From: Nitrosomonas aestuarii
Lineage (GTDB): Bacteria; Pseudomonadota; Gammaproteobacteria; Burkholderiales; Nitrosomonadaceae
DNA: 64,000 nt
Assembly (NCBI RefSeq): GCF_003046585.1
Contig: NZ_QAAE01000010.1
Span: 1-64,000 of the forward strand
Direction of reading: 5' to 3'
Below the pieces are notes generated by a model. The model ran no database searches. It was not told where the DNA came from and was given only the letters and a program-made list of their open reading frames with translations. Below, piece after piece: positions 38,831-48,404 of the stretch (position 1 is its first letter; each line of letters opens with the position of its first letter). A program made the position numbers and the translations under genes.

Positions 38831-39676
38831 TTAAATACCCAACCGACTCCAGATTCTGGATGTCAAATTAGCTCTGTTCATTGTATAGAAGTGTAAACCA
38901 GGCGCACCTTCCTTGAGCAATCGTTCGCACATTTCTGTTACCACATCCAGCCCAAATGCATGGATGGACGCACTATCATCACCAAATCCTTCCAGTTTCT
39001 TGCGGATCCAACGTGGAATTTCTGCTCCGCAGGTATCAGAAAATCTTACCAGTTGTGAAAACTTATTAATTGGCATAATTCCGGGTACTATTGGAACTGA
39101 GATACCCATTGATTCGCATGAATCAACAAAGTGAAAATAGGCATCTGCATTATAAAAATACTGGGTAATAGCTGAATCAGCGCCAGCATCTATTTTACGT
39201 TTAAAGTTTTCCAGATCTGCCTGTGCTGAGCGCGCCTGTGGATGGTACTCAGGATAAGCCGCAACTTCAATATGAAATATTTGCCCAAAAGCCTCTCGAA
39301 TATATGCAACCAGTTCACTTGCATAACGAAACTCACCAGCCCGTGCCATACCTGAGGGCATATCTCCACGCAAGGCGACAAGCTGTTGTATGCCTGCTTC
39401 CTGATATTTCTCTAAAATTGCATGAATCTTTTGCTTAGTAGAACCAATACAGGAAATATGCGGCGCAACTACATAGCCTTCAGACTGCATTTCGAGCACT
39501 GTTTCAAGCGTATGTTCACGTGTTGAGCCACCTGCGCCAAAAGTAACTGAAAAATATTTAGGGTTTAGCCGCACCAATTTTTTTCGAGTAAGCCGAAGGT
39601 TCTCGATACCTTGCTCTGATTGCGGCGGGAAAAGTTCAAAACTGAAAGTGGGTGTAAACTTTTTTTGTGATTCCAT
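38831..39676 (-). CDS. metF: 5,10-methylenetetrahydrofolate reductase MetF
   Basis: Flavoprotein reducing methylene-THF to methyl-THF, the methyl donor for methionine synthesis. The 281-aa barrel protein starts with FSFELFPPQSEQG (active-site Glu) and shows YFSVTFGAGGSTREHTLE, LVALRGDMPSG and ITQYFYNADAYFHFVD. Length matches the bacterial single-domain form. Transcribed in the same direction as ahcY and metK, which lie upstream, but separated from ahcY by its terminator. Confidence 0.97.
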   Translation of the reverse strand: MESQKKFTPTFSFELFPPQSEQGIENLRLTRKKLVRLNPKYFSVTFGAGGSTREHTLETVLEMQSEGYVVAPHISCIGSTKQKIHAILEKYQEAGIQQLVALRGDMPSGMARAGEFRYASELVAYIREAFGQIFHIEVAAYPEYHPQARSAQADLENFKRKIDAGADSAITQYFYNADAYFHFVDSCESMGISVPIVPGIMPINKFSQLVRFSDTCGAEIPRWIRKKLEGFGDDSASIHAFGLDVVTEMCERLLKEGAPGLHFYTMNRANLTSRIWSRLGI

Positions 39677-39825
39677 CTTGATTGATTGTCAGAACCATGC
39701 ATTATGGATTCCCGAACAAGTAATGCTACTTTTAAATCTGGCAGAATGCAGAAAAAACAGGTAGATGACTGTTATCCGGGTTTTGTGGTCAGCCTTGCTA
39801 TAAGTTATTCGCTTATAAACATACT

Positions 39826-39875
39826 GATTAAAAATAATAATACCTGCAAAACAAATATAAGCTTTTTTGCAGGTA
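39826..39875 (-). terminator. Rho-independent terminator of ahcY
   Basis: An 11-base perfect inverted repeat TACCTGCAAAA / TTTTGCAGGTA with a 13-base loop lies 24 bases past the ahcY stop codon. On the minus strand it is followed by the T-rich run TTATTATTTTTAATC, a normal intrinsic terminator arrangement. Short open frames on both strands across it are shadows. Confidence 0.75.
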
Positions 39876-39898
39876 TCTAACATATCCAAACGGTTACT

Positions 39899-41332
39899 TT
39901 AATAGCGATACATCTCAGGTTTATATGGACCGTTTTTATCAAGCCCCAAGTATAATGCCTGCTCATCCGTCAATTCAGTCAGTTTTACGCCAATTTTATC
40001 CAAGTGGAGTCTGGCAACTTTTTCATCAAGATGCTTAGGCAACACGTAAACTTCTTTATGATAGTTGTCGCCATTACGCCAGAGCTCGATCTGCGCCAAC
40101 ACCTGATTGGTAAATGAATTAGACATCACGAATGAAGGATGGCCGGTAGCACAGCCCAGATTAACCAGTCTTCCTTGCGCCAGTACAATAATTCTTCGTC
40201 CAGTTGGGAAAATCACATGGTCAACTTGCGGTTTAATATTTTCCCATTGATATTTTTGCACTGAGGCAATATCTATCTCGGAATCAAAGTGACCGATATT
40301 ACAAACAATGGATTGATCTTTCATCTTAAACATATGATCATGAGTAATCACTCTCAGATTACCCGTTGCTGTTACAAAGATGTCAGCTTTATCACAGGCG
40401 TCATCCATTGTTACCACTCGATAGCCTTCCATCGCGGCCTGCAATGCACAGATTGGGTCGATTTCTGAGACCCAAACGGTAGCCCCCAAACCGCGTAATG
40501 ACTGCGCACACCCTTTACCGACATCACCGTACCCGCATACCAGCGCAATTTTCCCTGCAATCATCACATCGGTCGCGCGCTTGATACCATCAACCAGAGA
40601 TTCGCGACAACCGTATAGATTATCAAATTTGGACTTAGTGACTGAGTCATTTACATTGAATGCCGGGAATGGCAACTCTCCATTCTTTTGCATTTCATAT
40701 AAACGATGTACGCCTGTTGTAGTCTCTTCGGTTACGCCATGAATGCTGGCAAGTTTCTTTGAATACCAATTGGATTCATCGGACAGTTTCTTTTTAATTG
40801 AAGCAAACAAAGCCTGCTCTTCTTCATTGGATGGACTGGCAATCACCGAGATATCCTTTTCGGCTTTGCTACCCAGTATTAACAACAACGTAGCATCACC
40901 ACCATCATCCAGAATCATATTTGCGTCATCAGGATGACCACTTACCGTCCATTCAAAAATCTGGTGTGCATAATCCCAGTAATCATCCAAAGATTCACCT
41001 TTGTAAGCAAATACCGGGATCCCTTTAGCTGCGATCGCAGCAGCAGCATGATCCTGAGTTGAATAAATATTACATGATGCCCATCGAACTTCAGCACCCA
41101 ATGCCACCAGTGTTTCAATCAGCACAGCAGTTTGAATAGTCATATGCAAAGAGCCTGCAATTCGTGCGCCTGCTAGTGGCTTCTGATCAGCGTATTCTTT
41201 ACGCACTGCCATCAAACCTGGCATCTCAGTCTCTGCAATCGCAATCTCCTTGCGACCCCACTCAGCCAAAGAAATATCTGCGACTTTATAATCGGCAAAA
41301 TTACTGCCATCTGGATTAAGCACAGCGTTCAT
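39899..41332 (-). CDS. ahcY: Adenosylhomocysteinase (SAH hydrolase)
   Basis: Splits S-adenosylhomocysteine into adenosine and homocysteine, removing the product inhibitor of methyltransferases. About 477 aa from ATG 41332, which has AGGAGAAA before it. Landmarks: [35 protein letters not shown] (substrate domain), [18 protein letters not shown], and the NAD motif [17 protein letters not shown]. The frame remains open 16 codons upstream, but that part is the riboswitch. Expression is probably switched by the SAH riboswitch at 41353-41422. Confidence 0.98.
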   Translation of the reverse strand: MNAVLNPDGSNFADYKVADISLAEWGRKEIAIAETEMPGLMAVRKEYADQKPLAGARIAGSLHMTIQTAVLIETLVALGAEVRWASCNIYSTQDHAAAAIAAKGIPVFAYKGESLDDYWDYAHQIFEWTVSGHPDDANMILDDGGDATLLLILGSKAEKDISVIASPSNEEEQALFASIKKKLSDESNWYSKKLASIHGVTEETTTGVHRLYEMQKNGELPFPAFNVNDSVTKSKFDNLYGCRESLVDGIKRATDVMIAGKIALVCGYGDVGKGCAQSLRGLGATVWVSEIDPICALQAAMEGYRVVTMDDACDKADIFVTATGNLRVITHDHMFKMKDQSIVCNIGHFDSEIDIASVQKYQWENIKPQVDHVIFPTGRRIIVLAQGRLVNLGCATGHPSFVMSNSFTNQVLAQIELWRNGDNYHKEVYVLPKHLDEKVARLHLDKIGVKLTELTDEQALYLGLDKNGPYKPEMYRY

Positions 41333-41352
41333 AGTCTTTCTCCTATAACATG

Positions 41353-41422
41353 GAACGAGCGCCGTTGTAACAATCACCACTCAACCGAGCCTCACGGAAA
41401 TTCCGTTGCAGCGCCCCTCAGT
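41353..41422 (-). promoter_or_regulatory. SAH riboswitch upstream of ahcY
   Basis: On the minus strand the leader reads GAGGGGCGCTGCAACGG, a short hairpin ACGG-AATTT-CCGT, then GAGGCTCGG, a variable arm, and CAACGGCGCTC. This is the SAH-riboswitch layout: P1 pairs GGGCGC with GCGCTC, and CTGAG upstream of P1 can pair with CTCGG to form the pseudoknot. It ends about 10 bases before the ahcY ribosome binding site. Known SAH riboswitches turn their gene on when SAH accumulates, which fits an SAH-degrading enzyme. Not confirmed by a covariance search. Confidence 0.88.
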
Positions 41423-41471
41423 ATAGTGGGAAAAATGGATCAGTTTTTCACTAGAAACGAAACTGACAAAA

Positions 41472-42635
41472 TCAGATACCGGCCTCTGTGCGCAGCAGCT
41501 CAGCTTTATCGGTTGCTTCCCAAGTAAATTCGGCTTCTTCTCGCCCAAAATGACCATAGGCAGCTGTTTTAGCATAAATCGGACGCAACAGATTCAAAGT
41601 ATGAATAATTGCACGCGGACGCAAGTCAAAATGTTTATCAACCAACTGGATAATCTTATCATCCGAAATCTTTCCTGTACCAAAGGTATTAACCATGAGT
41701 GAAACCGGCTTAGCCACACCAATCGCATAGGCAACCTGCACTTCACATTGATTCGCAAGGCCAGCCGCCACAATATTTTTAGCAACATATCGGCCTGCAT
41801 AGGTCGCTGAACGATCAACTTTTGATGGATCTTTGCCAGAAAAAGCGCCACCACCATGACGCGCCATACCGCCGTAGGAATCAACGATAATTTTACGGCC
41901 CGTCAAACCACAATCACCCATTGGCCCACCCACGACAAAGCGCCCGGTTGGATTCACAAGAAACTGGGTTTGGTTATTTAACATTTCCTGAGGAAGAACT
42001 GGCTTGATAATTTCTTCCACAACAGATTCCGTTAAAGCTTCATGCGTAATTTCTGGATCATGTTGCGTTGAAATTACAACTGTTTCAATATACTTAGGCT
42101 TTCCATTTTCATATCTAACTGACACCTGTGATTTGGCGTCTGGTCGCAACCATGCCAGCTTCCCACTCTTCCGCAAGGCCGCCTGCCGCTCAACCAAACG
42201 ATGTGCATAAAAAATGGGCATCGGCATTAGCTGTGGCGTCTCATCACATGCATAACCAAACATTAATCCTTGGTCGCCCGCACCTTGATCCATCTCTTCT
42301 TCCTTTGTGCGATTGACGCCTTGCGCGATATCAGGCGATTGTTTGTTAAAAGCGGTTAAAACAGCGCAGGTTGTTGAGTCAAATCCTATATCCGAACTAG
42401 TATATCCAATATTACGCACAGTCTCACGTGCAATAACATTATAATCAACAGTTGCATTTGTTGTAATTTCTCCGGATAGCACTATAAGACCAGTGCTACA
42501 CATCGTTTCGCATGCAACTCTTGCACTTGCATCTTGACTTAAAATAGCATCAAGAACCGCATCAGAAATCTGATCGGACACTTTATCTGGATGGCCCTCT
42601 GATACTGATTCGGATGTAAAAAGATAATTACTCAT
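41472..42635 (-). CDS. metK: S-adenosylmethionine synthetase
   Basis: Makes S-adenosylmethionine from methionine and ATP. The 387-aa protein has the start [20 protein letters not shown], the [12 protein letters not shown] motif, and the P-loop-like [20 protein letters not shown]. Length is normal. It lies just upstream of the SAH-riboswitch-controlled ahcY, on the same strand; the 139-base gap contains the riboswitch and probably a separate promoter. No SAM riboswitch was recognised ahead of metK. Confidence 0.98.
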   Translation of the reverse strand: MSNYLFTSESVSEGHPDKVSDQISDAVLDAILSQDASARVACETMCSTGLIVLSGEITTNATVDYNVIARETVRNIGYTSSDIGFDSTTCAVLTAFNKQSPDIAQGVNRTKEEEMDQGAGDQGLMFGYACDETPQLMPMPIFYAHRLVERQAALRKSGKLAWLRPDAKSQVSVRYENGKPKYIETVVISTQHDPEITHEALTESVVEEIIKPVLPQEMLNNQTQFLVNPTGRFVVGGPMGDCGLTGRKIIVDSYGGMARHGGGAFSGKDPSKVDRSATYAGRYVAKNIVAAGLANQCEVQVAYAIGVAKPVSLMVNTFGTGKISDDKIIQLVDKHFDLRPRAIIHTLNLLRPIYAKTAAYGHFGREEAEFTWEATDKAELLRTEAGI

Positions 42636-43244
42636 AATTAACCTTAATTGTTAAAAAGCTAAAGATTATACCAAATCACCAACATCTTAAAAACCCACGC
42701 AGTAATAAATCGCAATTAAATAAGATATTTTTATATTAAAAAACATATTCTTAAATGAATTTTACAGTCGCCACCAAATCAACGAGTAATCATTCGATCC
42801 ATAACATTTATATATAGCAATCCTATACTCCATCAACTTAGAAATGATGAACTCAGTTAGCTTATTAGCATCACTGGCAAGACTGATTTTCATTGGCAAG
42901 GTTATGCGAGCATTCCCTGCACATCGCACCTTGCAACGAAAACCATCATGGAGAATGCCACATCTTTCACTTCTAAGCTGAAGGACTAGAAGGGCCTACT
43001 TGGCGCGGTTTATGCTCTTATTTTTTATTAGCCAATTAACCTCCAACGACATTATTGACCAAAAAATAACTAAAGCTACGAATTATTAGCGCTATGAAAG
43101 GAAATGGTAAAACAGAAAGGAAAGATTGGTTTAAAACATCACGGTATCGACACCATGAAATTTTGGATTTTGCAGAATTTAGTATATTAACAAATTCACT
43201 TTTGTCCCTTGACCTTTATCTAAACACCTAAGACAGAAAGTATA
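42636..43244. other. Intergenic region metK / flgN, no gene recognised
   Basis: About 600 AT-rich bases. A 45-codon plus-strand frame at 43094-43231 (MKGNGKTERKDWFKTSRYR and onward) and another near 42847 are open but have no convincing ribosome binding site or family match, so I do not call them genes. The metK promoter must lie here. No RNA structure stood out. Confidence 0.4.
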
Positions 43245-43694
43245 TCAGATAAAAGCCTGTCCATTGGGGCCATATAGAGAAATATTTCCAGCCGCTCCTT
43301 GTAATGCCATGTATGCGCGTTGGCTATGTTGTAACTGTGCCGAGATAATCTCTCCATTTGTCTTATTGATTTGCTGGGCTACTAAAGCAAGCCTAACCAA
43401 CTCATCCCAAATTGTTTGCACTCCATCATCCGCCTGCTTTGACAGCCATAGCTGCATACCATCTTTATCCGAGGACAGACCCAGAAACGATAGATACTGA
43501 ATACGTTGTTTAGCCAGATTCTCAAGTTTTTCAACCAGCCGGACTTTGTCAGAGGCAAGCATATCAAGTTCGTCTATCCGCCCATGAATTAATGCATCTT
43601 CTTCTTTCTCAAGTAATTTCACAAATACTTTAACTGTATTTATTTCAATATTAATGGCGGCAACGAACTCCTCATGAGCTTTCATTTTAATCAC
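43245..43694 (-). CDS. flgN: Flagellar export chaperone FlgN
   Basis: FlgN keeps the hook-filament junction proteins FlgK and FlgL soluble before export. The 149-aa protein is almost wholly helical (VKVFVKLLEKEEDALIHGRIDELDMLASDKVRLVEKLE) and ends in ISAQLQHSQRAYMALQGAAGNISLYGPNGQ, the typical amphipathic C-terminus of the family. Its ATG overlaps the flgM stop by four bases; flgM-flgN order is the standard one. Other flagellar genes are outside the window. Confidence 0.85.
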   Translation of the reverse strand: MIKMKAHEEFVAAINIEINTVKVFVKLLEKEEDALIHGRIDELDMLASDKVRLVEKLENLAKQRIQYLSFLGLSSDKDGMQLWLSKQADDGVQTIWDELVRLALVAQQINKTNGEIISAQLQHSQRAYMALQGAAGNISLYGPNGQAFI

Positions 43695-44050
43695 TGGGAA
43701 TGACCTTCTTTAGACTTAATTAGCTCTTTAACAGTTTCAAGTAAGCGATCGGCAACAACCTCAGGATTGACCTTGAAAGCACCATCGCTAATTGCTTGTT
43801 TAATTTCCTGTACACGCGATATGTCAACAACTGAACCACTTACCGAGCCGCTATCAATTGATTGCAAGCTCGATGCCCGCGGACTAATATGAACGGCATT
43901 GCTTGCGTTTTCTTGGCCTGCGCCAACAGGCGATGTATCAGTACGTTTTTTACCATCATTGGCTGAAACACTTGGTACTGATTGTATTGAATTATCGATT
44001 TTCAATTTAACTTCCTTATGATTTATTTTGATTGAATGCTTCATCGACAC
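43691..44050 (-). CDS. flgM: Anti-sigma-28 factor FlgM
   Basis: FlgM holds sigma-28 (FliA) inactive until the hook is complete and it is exported. The 119-aa protein has a disordered, Ser/Asn-rich N-terminus and a C-terminal helix pair that binds sigma-28: VVDISRVQEIKQAISDGAFKVN followed by ADRLLETVKEL, a typical FlgM end. It is translationally coupled to flgN. It is slightly longer than the usual 95-100 aa because of the N-terminal part; the second Met (codon 3) is an alternative start. Confidence 0.85.
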   Translation of the reverse strand: MSMKHSIKINHKEVKLKIDNSIQSVPSVSANDGKKRTDTSPVGAGQENASNAVHISPRASSLQSIDSGSVSGSVVDISRVQEIKQAISDGAFKVNPEVVADRLLETVKELIKSKEGHSQ

Positions 44051-44372
44051 CCTAGATCAAAACTTTAGTCAGAATATCTGCACCTTAAAAGACAAAACAC
44101 TACTAATTCAATATAACGTTTCTATAAAACCATATAAAAATCAAATGCTAGCAACACGTTTAAAATAATGCAAGAAAACTTCCACTTTTCTTTGTATTTA
44201 AAATACGCATTCTCTTAATTTTATTTGTACACGATGTAATTTAATAATGATAGTCAATTAATCATTTAAATTTATCCCATAACAATCCGATTCAGTCAGA
44301 TACATTAAATGTAGCATTATTTGTTACAACAGGTGATCTATATATTTTATTAATTCTTATGAGGAAAAAATA
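44051..44372. other. Divergent promoter region flgM / lemA
   Basis: An AT-rich spacer of 322 bases between divergent genes. I looked for a sigma-28 promoter (TAAA with GCCGATAA) and a sigma-54 site (GG and GC elements) and saw neither. No small gene or RNA is evident. The lemA ribosome binding site is GAGGAAA at about 44360. Confidence 0.4.
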
Positions 44373-44945
44373 GTGGAAATTTCTACAATAGTGGCCTTGG
44401 TAATTTTATGTCTACTCATTGTTTATTTAGTACTTATATACAACAATCTCATCAGACTTAAGCATAATGTCTCCAAAGCCTGGTCAAACATAGATGTTTT
44501 ACTGAAACAACGTCACGACGAATTACCTAAGCTCGTAGAAACCTGCAAAAAATACATGGGCTATGAAAAAGATGCGCTGGAAGCAATTATAAAAGCACGT
44601 TCTGCTGTCGCAAATGCGCAACAAAATTCTAACGTGAAGGCACTGGGCGCAGCTGAAACCCAGCTTCGCTTAGGGCTTGGTAACTTATTTGCACTTGCGG
44701 AATCTTACCCAGAGCTCAAGGCAAATGATGCATTCCAGCATTTGCAAACACGTATTACCGCCTTAGAACATGACATTGCAGATCGACGTGAATTTTATAA
44801 CGAATCCACCAACTTAAACAATGTTCGCATTGAACAGTTTCCCGATGTAATAGTTGCAAAAAGCTTTGGTTTCAAGTCATTTGATTTACTTGAATTTTCA
44901 GAAACTGACAAAGCAGATATCAATATGAGTGTATTATTCCAATGA
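44373..44945 (+). CDS. LemA family protein
   Basis: A 190-aa protein anchored by an N-terminal membrane helix (IVALVILCLLIVYLVLIYNN) followed by a helical bundle with the family core LKHNVSKAWSNIDVLLKQRHDELPKLVETC and LGNLFALAESYPELKAND. LemA proteins are widespread but their molecular function is unresolved; they are often next to GIDE-type proteins, as here. The GTG/ATG choice: the frame starts GTG at 44373 after GAGGAAAAAATA. The stop overlaps the next gene by four bases (ATGA). Confidence 0.9.
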   Translation: MEISTIVALVILCLLIVYLVLIYNNLIRLKHNVSKAWSNIDVLLKQRHDELPKLVETCKKYMGYEKDALEAIIKARSAVANAQQNSNVKALGAAETQLRLGLGNLFALAESYPELKANDAFQHLQTRITALEHDIADRREFYNESTNLNNVRIEQFPDVIVAKSFGFKSFDLLEFSETDKADINMSVLFQ

Positions 44946-45862
44946 TACTTGCACATGGAAATTCATTGCTGCAGAGTGAAAATCAGTTTTTCTTACTGGT
45001 TTTCTCCTCTTCGATGGCATTGATCTGTTTCTGGTTGACTTTTCGTTATCTAAAGCGTGCACGGTTGATCGAAGACACGCCCACTTCAAAAATACGCTCT
45101 GCCGCCCAAGGCCATGTGGAAATCAAAGGCACCGTCTCATATGGCGAAAATAAGGAACTGATTGCACCTCTTTCTGGAAATTCTTGCGTCTGGTATACCT
45201 ACAAAATACAGCGTTATCAACGTTCTGGAAAAAACAGCCATTGGTCTACAGTTGAAGAAGGAACAAGTAACAAGTCCTTTTTAATACAAGACAACACTGG
45301 AATTTGCGTAATTAACCCGGAAGGTGCAGAAATCCTGACAGAACATTCGCGCACCTGGTACGGCAACACAGAAAAGCCAAAACAAACAAAAAACACGAAT
45401 AATTTTTTCAACGTCATTAGTGGCCGACGTTATCGTTATATAGAAAAGTTTATTTATGTACACGATCTAATCTATGCGCTCGGCAATTTCAAAACAAGCG
45501 GGGGCGGTCGCGATGTACCAAGTAATCATCAAATGACCGGACAAGTAATCCGAGAATGGAAACAAGATTACAATCAAGTCCTGAATCACTTTGACCAAGA
45601 CAAAAACGGGAAAATAGACATACTTGAATGGGAGGCAGTGCGCGCAGCAGCCAGTCAGGAAGCCGAAAAGCGCCGCCAACATTTATCTAAAATGCCGACG
45701 GTTTATACACTTAGCAACACAATTCACAAGCAACACCCTTTTATTTTATCAACATTTAGTCAGAAAATATTAGCAAAAAAATTTCGTATATATGCAATTC
45801 TTAGCTTAATGGGTGCACTACTTTTTATAGCATTTCTAATAATTCATTTTTTTAAACCTTAA
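44942..45862 (+). CDS. GIDE-domain membrane protein with an EF-hand
   Basis: A 306-aa protein with membrane helices at both ends. The central part (about residues 50-175) matches GIDE-type domains related to the E3 ligase MAPL: KIRSAAQGHVEIKGTV, LIAPLSGNSCVWYTYKI. It lacks a RING finger, so ubiquitin-ligase activity is not expected. Residues 218-229 (DQDKNGKIDILE) form a canonical EF-hand loop with Ca ligands D218, D220, N222, D226 and E229. Coupled to lemA by a four-base overlap, so the two probably form a complex. Function unknown. Confidence 0.82.
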   Translation: MILAHGNSLLQSENQFFLLVFSSSMALICFWLTFRYLKRARLIEDTPTSKIRSAAQGHVEIKGTVSYGENKELIAPLSGNSCVWYTYKIQRYQRSGKNSHWSTVEEGTSNKSFLIQDNTGICVINPEGAEILTEHSRTWYGNTEKPKQTKNTNNFFNVISGRRYRYIEKFIYVHDLIYALGNFKTSGGGRDVPSNHQMTGQVIREWKQDYNQVLNHFDQDKNGKIDILEWEAVRAAASQEAEKRRQHLSKMPTVYTLSNTIHKQHPFILSTFSQKILAKKFRIYAILSLMGALLFIAFLIIHFFKP

Positions 45863-46190
45863 AATCATTAGAGCCGTGAAACTGAATACACATACCAAAA
45901 AAAGCCAACACCAGCTTAGTTAAGCATAAACGTTTACTAAACAACAAAGAACACCGTCCTGCTTATAAGCGTTTCTACACTGGCACAATCGGCAGTATAA
46001 AATGTATAAAATTCACCCTCAACACTGTGATGCTCGCATTATCAGCATCAGCAAACCGTAAGTTCAATCCATTTCTAGAAGCAAGCTGCTCGCTTAGATT
46101 AATTATTCAGAGGCCGTCGTTTGGCAACACAGCGTTGCGGGCTGGATTTCAGAGCAAGCACTACTTACATCTGCCCTGCAAAATTGCGTA
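45863..46190. other. Intergenic region, nothing recognised
   Basis: About 330 bases between the convergent lemA/GIDE genes and cysE. A short plus-strand frame (46027-46209) is an artefact that enters cysE. No terminator hairpin with a clear T-tract, RNA or repeat was found. Confidence 0.4.
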
Positions 46191-47126
46191 TCACATTGAT
46201 TTTTTGTGAGGTGTTGGAGCCTGCGATATATTACTGCCAGGCGGCACACTATGCGTCAACCAGACATTACCACCAATCGTTGAACCACGCCCGATAGTGA
46301 TCCTGCCCAGAATGGTTGCCCCCGCATAAATCACGACATCATCTTCCACAATTGGGTGGCGTAAATTACCTTTCACCAGGGCACCGTTCTCATCGACAGG
46401 AAAACGCTTGGCGCCCAGTGTCACTGCCTGATAAAGGCGCACATTTTGGCCGATAATGGTTGTCTCACCGATCACCACACCGGTTCCATGATCTATAAAG
46501 AAGCTACCGCCTATTTGAGCACCTGGGTGAATTTCTATACCTGTAACCGAATGTGCAATTTCCGAGATCATACGCGCAATTAACGGCACACCAAGATTAT
46601 GTAATTCATGCGCCAGCCGATAATGCGTAATCGCCATAATACCCGGATAGCAAACCAATACTTCATCAACATTACGCGCGGCCGGATCGCCTTCATAGGC
46701 AGCAATAATATCACTATCCAGCAAAACCCGAATTTCCGGCAAACGCTTGGCAAACGCTTGCGTAATCACTATTGATTTTTTCTGATCCTCGCAACTAAGT
46801 GTTTCCAGGTTTGAGTTATAGTGCAATTCATGCTGAATTTGCACCATCAAATCGCGCAATGTCACATTGAGGATATGACCCACATAATGGTCGATACCTT
46901 CGTCTGCAAGTTCCGAGGATCCCAGACGATTCGGAAATAACGCAGCGCTCAAGCCTTCTGCAACATTTGCAAGTATTTTCCGCGATGGCAGTTTGGGTGG
47001 CCTGTCATGTCGCTTGCGACTTTCCAGAGACGCGACACGTAAAGCTCTTAATTTTGAAATAATATCATCAACTTCTAGATGGGTGCTTCTCACTTGAATA
47101 TCCCGCGCTCTTTTTGTATTGGTCAC
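46191..47126 (-). CDS. cysE: Serine O-acetyltransferase (CysE/EpsC type)
   Basis: Acetylates serine with acetyl-CoA, first step of cysteine biosynthesis. The 311-aa protein has an N-terminal helical domain and a left-handed beta-helix of hexapeptide repeats. Active-site landmarks are IEIHPGAQIGGSFFIDHGTG (catalytic Asp/His) and VVIGETTIIGQNVRLYQAVTLG. The loop EDDVVIYAGATILGRITIG is typical. It is longer than E. coli CysE (273 aa), matching the EpsC-like form. Confidence 0.93.
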   Translation of the reverse strand: MTNTKRARDIQVRSTHLEVDDIISKLRALRVASLESRKRHDRPPKLPSRKILANVAEGLSAALFPNRLGSSELADEGIDHYVGHILNVTLRDLMVQIQHELHYNSNLETLSCEDQKKSIVITQAFAKRLPEIRVLLDSDIIAAYEGDPAARNVDEVLVCYPGIMAITHYRLAHELHNLGVPLIARMISEIAHSVTGIEIHPGAQIGGSFFIDHGTGVVIGETTIIGQNVRLYQAVTLGAKRFPVDENGALVKGNLRHPIVEDDVVIYAGATILGRITIGRGSTIGGNVWLTHSVPPGSNISQAPTPHKKSM

Positions 47127-47269
47127 TCTATTTTTAACCTTTGTTCATCAAAAAATACGATTATTATTCTATCCATTTAAAATGATTAACGATGATTCTT
47201 TGCCCTGTATACGTTATTATAATGTAAAGAATTAATATTCATACAAGGCAGTTTTATCTTTAGATCACT

Positions 47270-48043
47270 ATGTCATGGGGTTTAAATCACTGGCGACGTA
47301 ACCGGATACTTCAACATGAAGAAATTCCGGCTACTATCTGGAAAAAAGTAACCAGCCTACGCTGCCTGAAAGGCTTGAGTCCGGACGAACTAAAGCGACT
47401 ACATGAGCTTGTTTTGTTATTCTTGCATGCCAAGGTAATCAATGGCGCACATAATTTGGTGATTACTGATGAAATGCGTACAACAGTAGCTATACAAGCC
47501 TGTATTCTGCTTCTGAACCTTAACCTGGATTATTATGATGATTGGATTGAAATCATCGTATATCCAGAAGAGTTTATACTGGATTATAAGTATGCAGATG
47601 AAATTGGTGTAGTGCATCATGCCTACAACATTGCCTCTGGAGAAGCCTGGTTTGCAGGTCCAGTCATTCTTTCATGGCAACAGATTGCAACACAATCACA
47701 AACTCAATATGCCCATAACGTCATCATACATGAATGTGCGCACAAACTGGATATGCTGCACGAAGGCGCAAACGGTTGCCCACCCTTACATGCCAATATG
47801 AGCGCGCATACTTGGCATGATGTATTCAATCAAGCTTATGCAGATTTTTGTCGTCAGATAGAAACACGACCCGATCCGATTATTGATCTCTATGCAGCCG
47901 AGAGTCCGGCAGAATTTTTTGCCGTATTGAGCGAAGGTTTTTTTGAGTCTCCACTGATTATCCAGCAGTATTTCACCGCCGTTTATGAACAGCTTGTACT
48001 ATTTTACCGGCAGGATCCTGCAAAACGCTGGGTAAGTTTCTGA
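47270..48043 (+). CDS. mtfA: MtfA-type zinc peptidase (M90)
   Basis: E. coli MtfA binds the repressor Mlc and is a zinc aminopeptidase. The 257-aa protein carries the HExxH zinc motif as HECAHKLDMLHEGANG near residue 160, with the family segments RNRILQHEEIPATIWKKV at the start and YAAESPAEFFAVLSEGFFESP as likely third ligand region. It is cytoplasmic and stands alone, divergent from cysE. Substrate in this organism is not known. Confidence 0.9.
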   Translation: MSWGLNHWRRNRILQHEEIPATIWKKVTSLRCLKGLSPDELKRLHELVLLFLHAKVINGAHNLVITDEMRTTVAIQACILLLNLNLDYYDDWIEIIVYPEEFILDYKYADEIGVVHHAYNIASGEAWFAGPVILSWQQIATQSQTQYAHNVIIHECAHKLDMLHEGANGCPPLHANMSAHTWHDVFNQAYADFCRQIETRPDPIIDLYAAESPAEFFAVLSEGFFESPLIIQQYFTAVYEQLVLFYRQDPAKRWVSF

Positions 48044-48290
48044 TTTTTGACTAGCTACTGCTGACACTTTACGGAAGCCAAATCAATGCTGAAGCAGGTC
48101 ATGTAAACTTGATGTAATTTCTGGTCATTTTCTCATACTGTGAGAATACTCTTCTGTAGTGTTCAACTCAGATTTTCCATTATCTTAGCCTTCTAATGAA
48201 AACCAATAGAATAACTTGTTAAGAATAATGATGTTTTGGCAAATTAGCGCTGTTTGGGAAATGCATATTTTTCTTCCGGGAGATATATAT
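48044..48290. other. Spacer between mtfA and the tandem repeat
   Basis: About 250 AT-rich bases with no gene. The last 20 bases before the array are an AT-alternating run (AGATATATAT) that directly abuts the first GGGTTTT unit. No inverted repeat of an insertion sequence was certain. Confidence 0.4.
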
Positions 48291-48388
48291 GGGTTTTGGG
48301 TTTTGGGTTTTGGGTTTTGGGTTTTGGGTTTTGGGTTTTGGGTTTTGGGTTTTGGGTTTTGGGTTTTGGGTTTTGGGTTTTGGGTTTT
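48291..48388. repeat. Heptanucleotide tandem array, 14 copies of GGGTTTT
   Basis: Exactly 14 perfect head-to-tail copies of GGGTTTT (98 bases) start after ATATATAT and end before GATTTTCGC. There are no interruptions and no spacers, so this is a microsatellite rather than a CRISPR array. Repeated GGG runs separated by four T could fold into G-quadruplexes on the plus strand. Because 7 is not a multiple of 3, all frames stay open and give artificial 7-residue repeats; these are not genes. The array lies directly before a decayed IS1380-type transposase. Confidence 0.97.
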
Positions 48389-48404
48389 GATTTTCGCAAA
48401 AGAA

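Noticed and set aside
39686-39889. Short frames on both strands after ahcY
   Set aside because: They span the terminator hairpin; neither resembles a protein.
41381-41575. Reverse-strand protein over the ahcY leader
   Set aside because: It covers the SAH riboswitch and the end of metK; no family similarity.
48291-48388. CRISPR array or telomere
   Set aside because: The units are 7 bases with no spacers and no Cas genes nearby, and it is internal to a chromosome-like segment with housekeeping genes on both sides.
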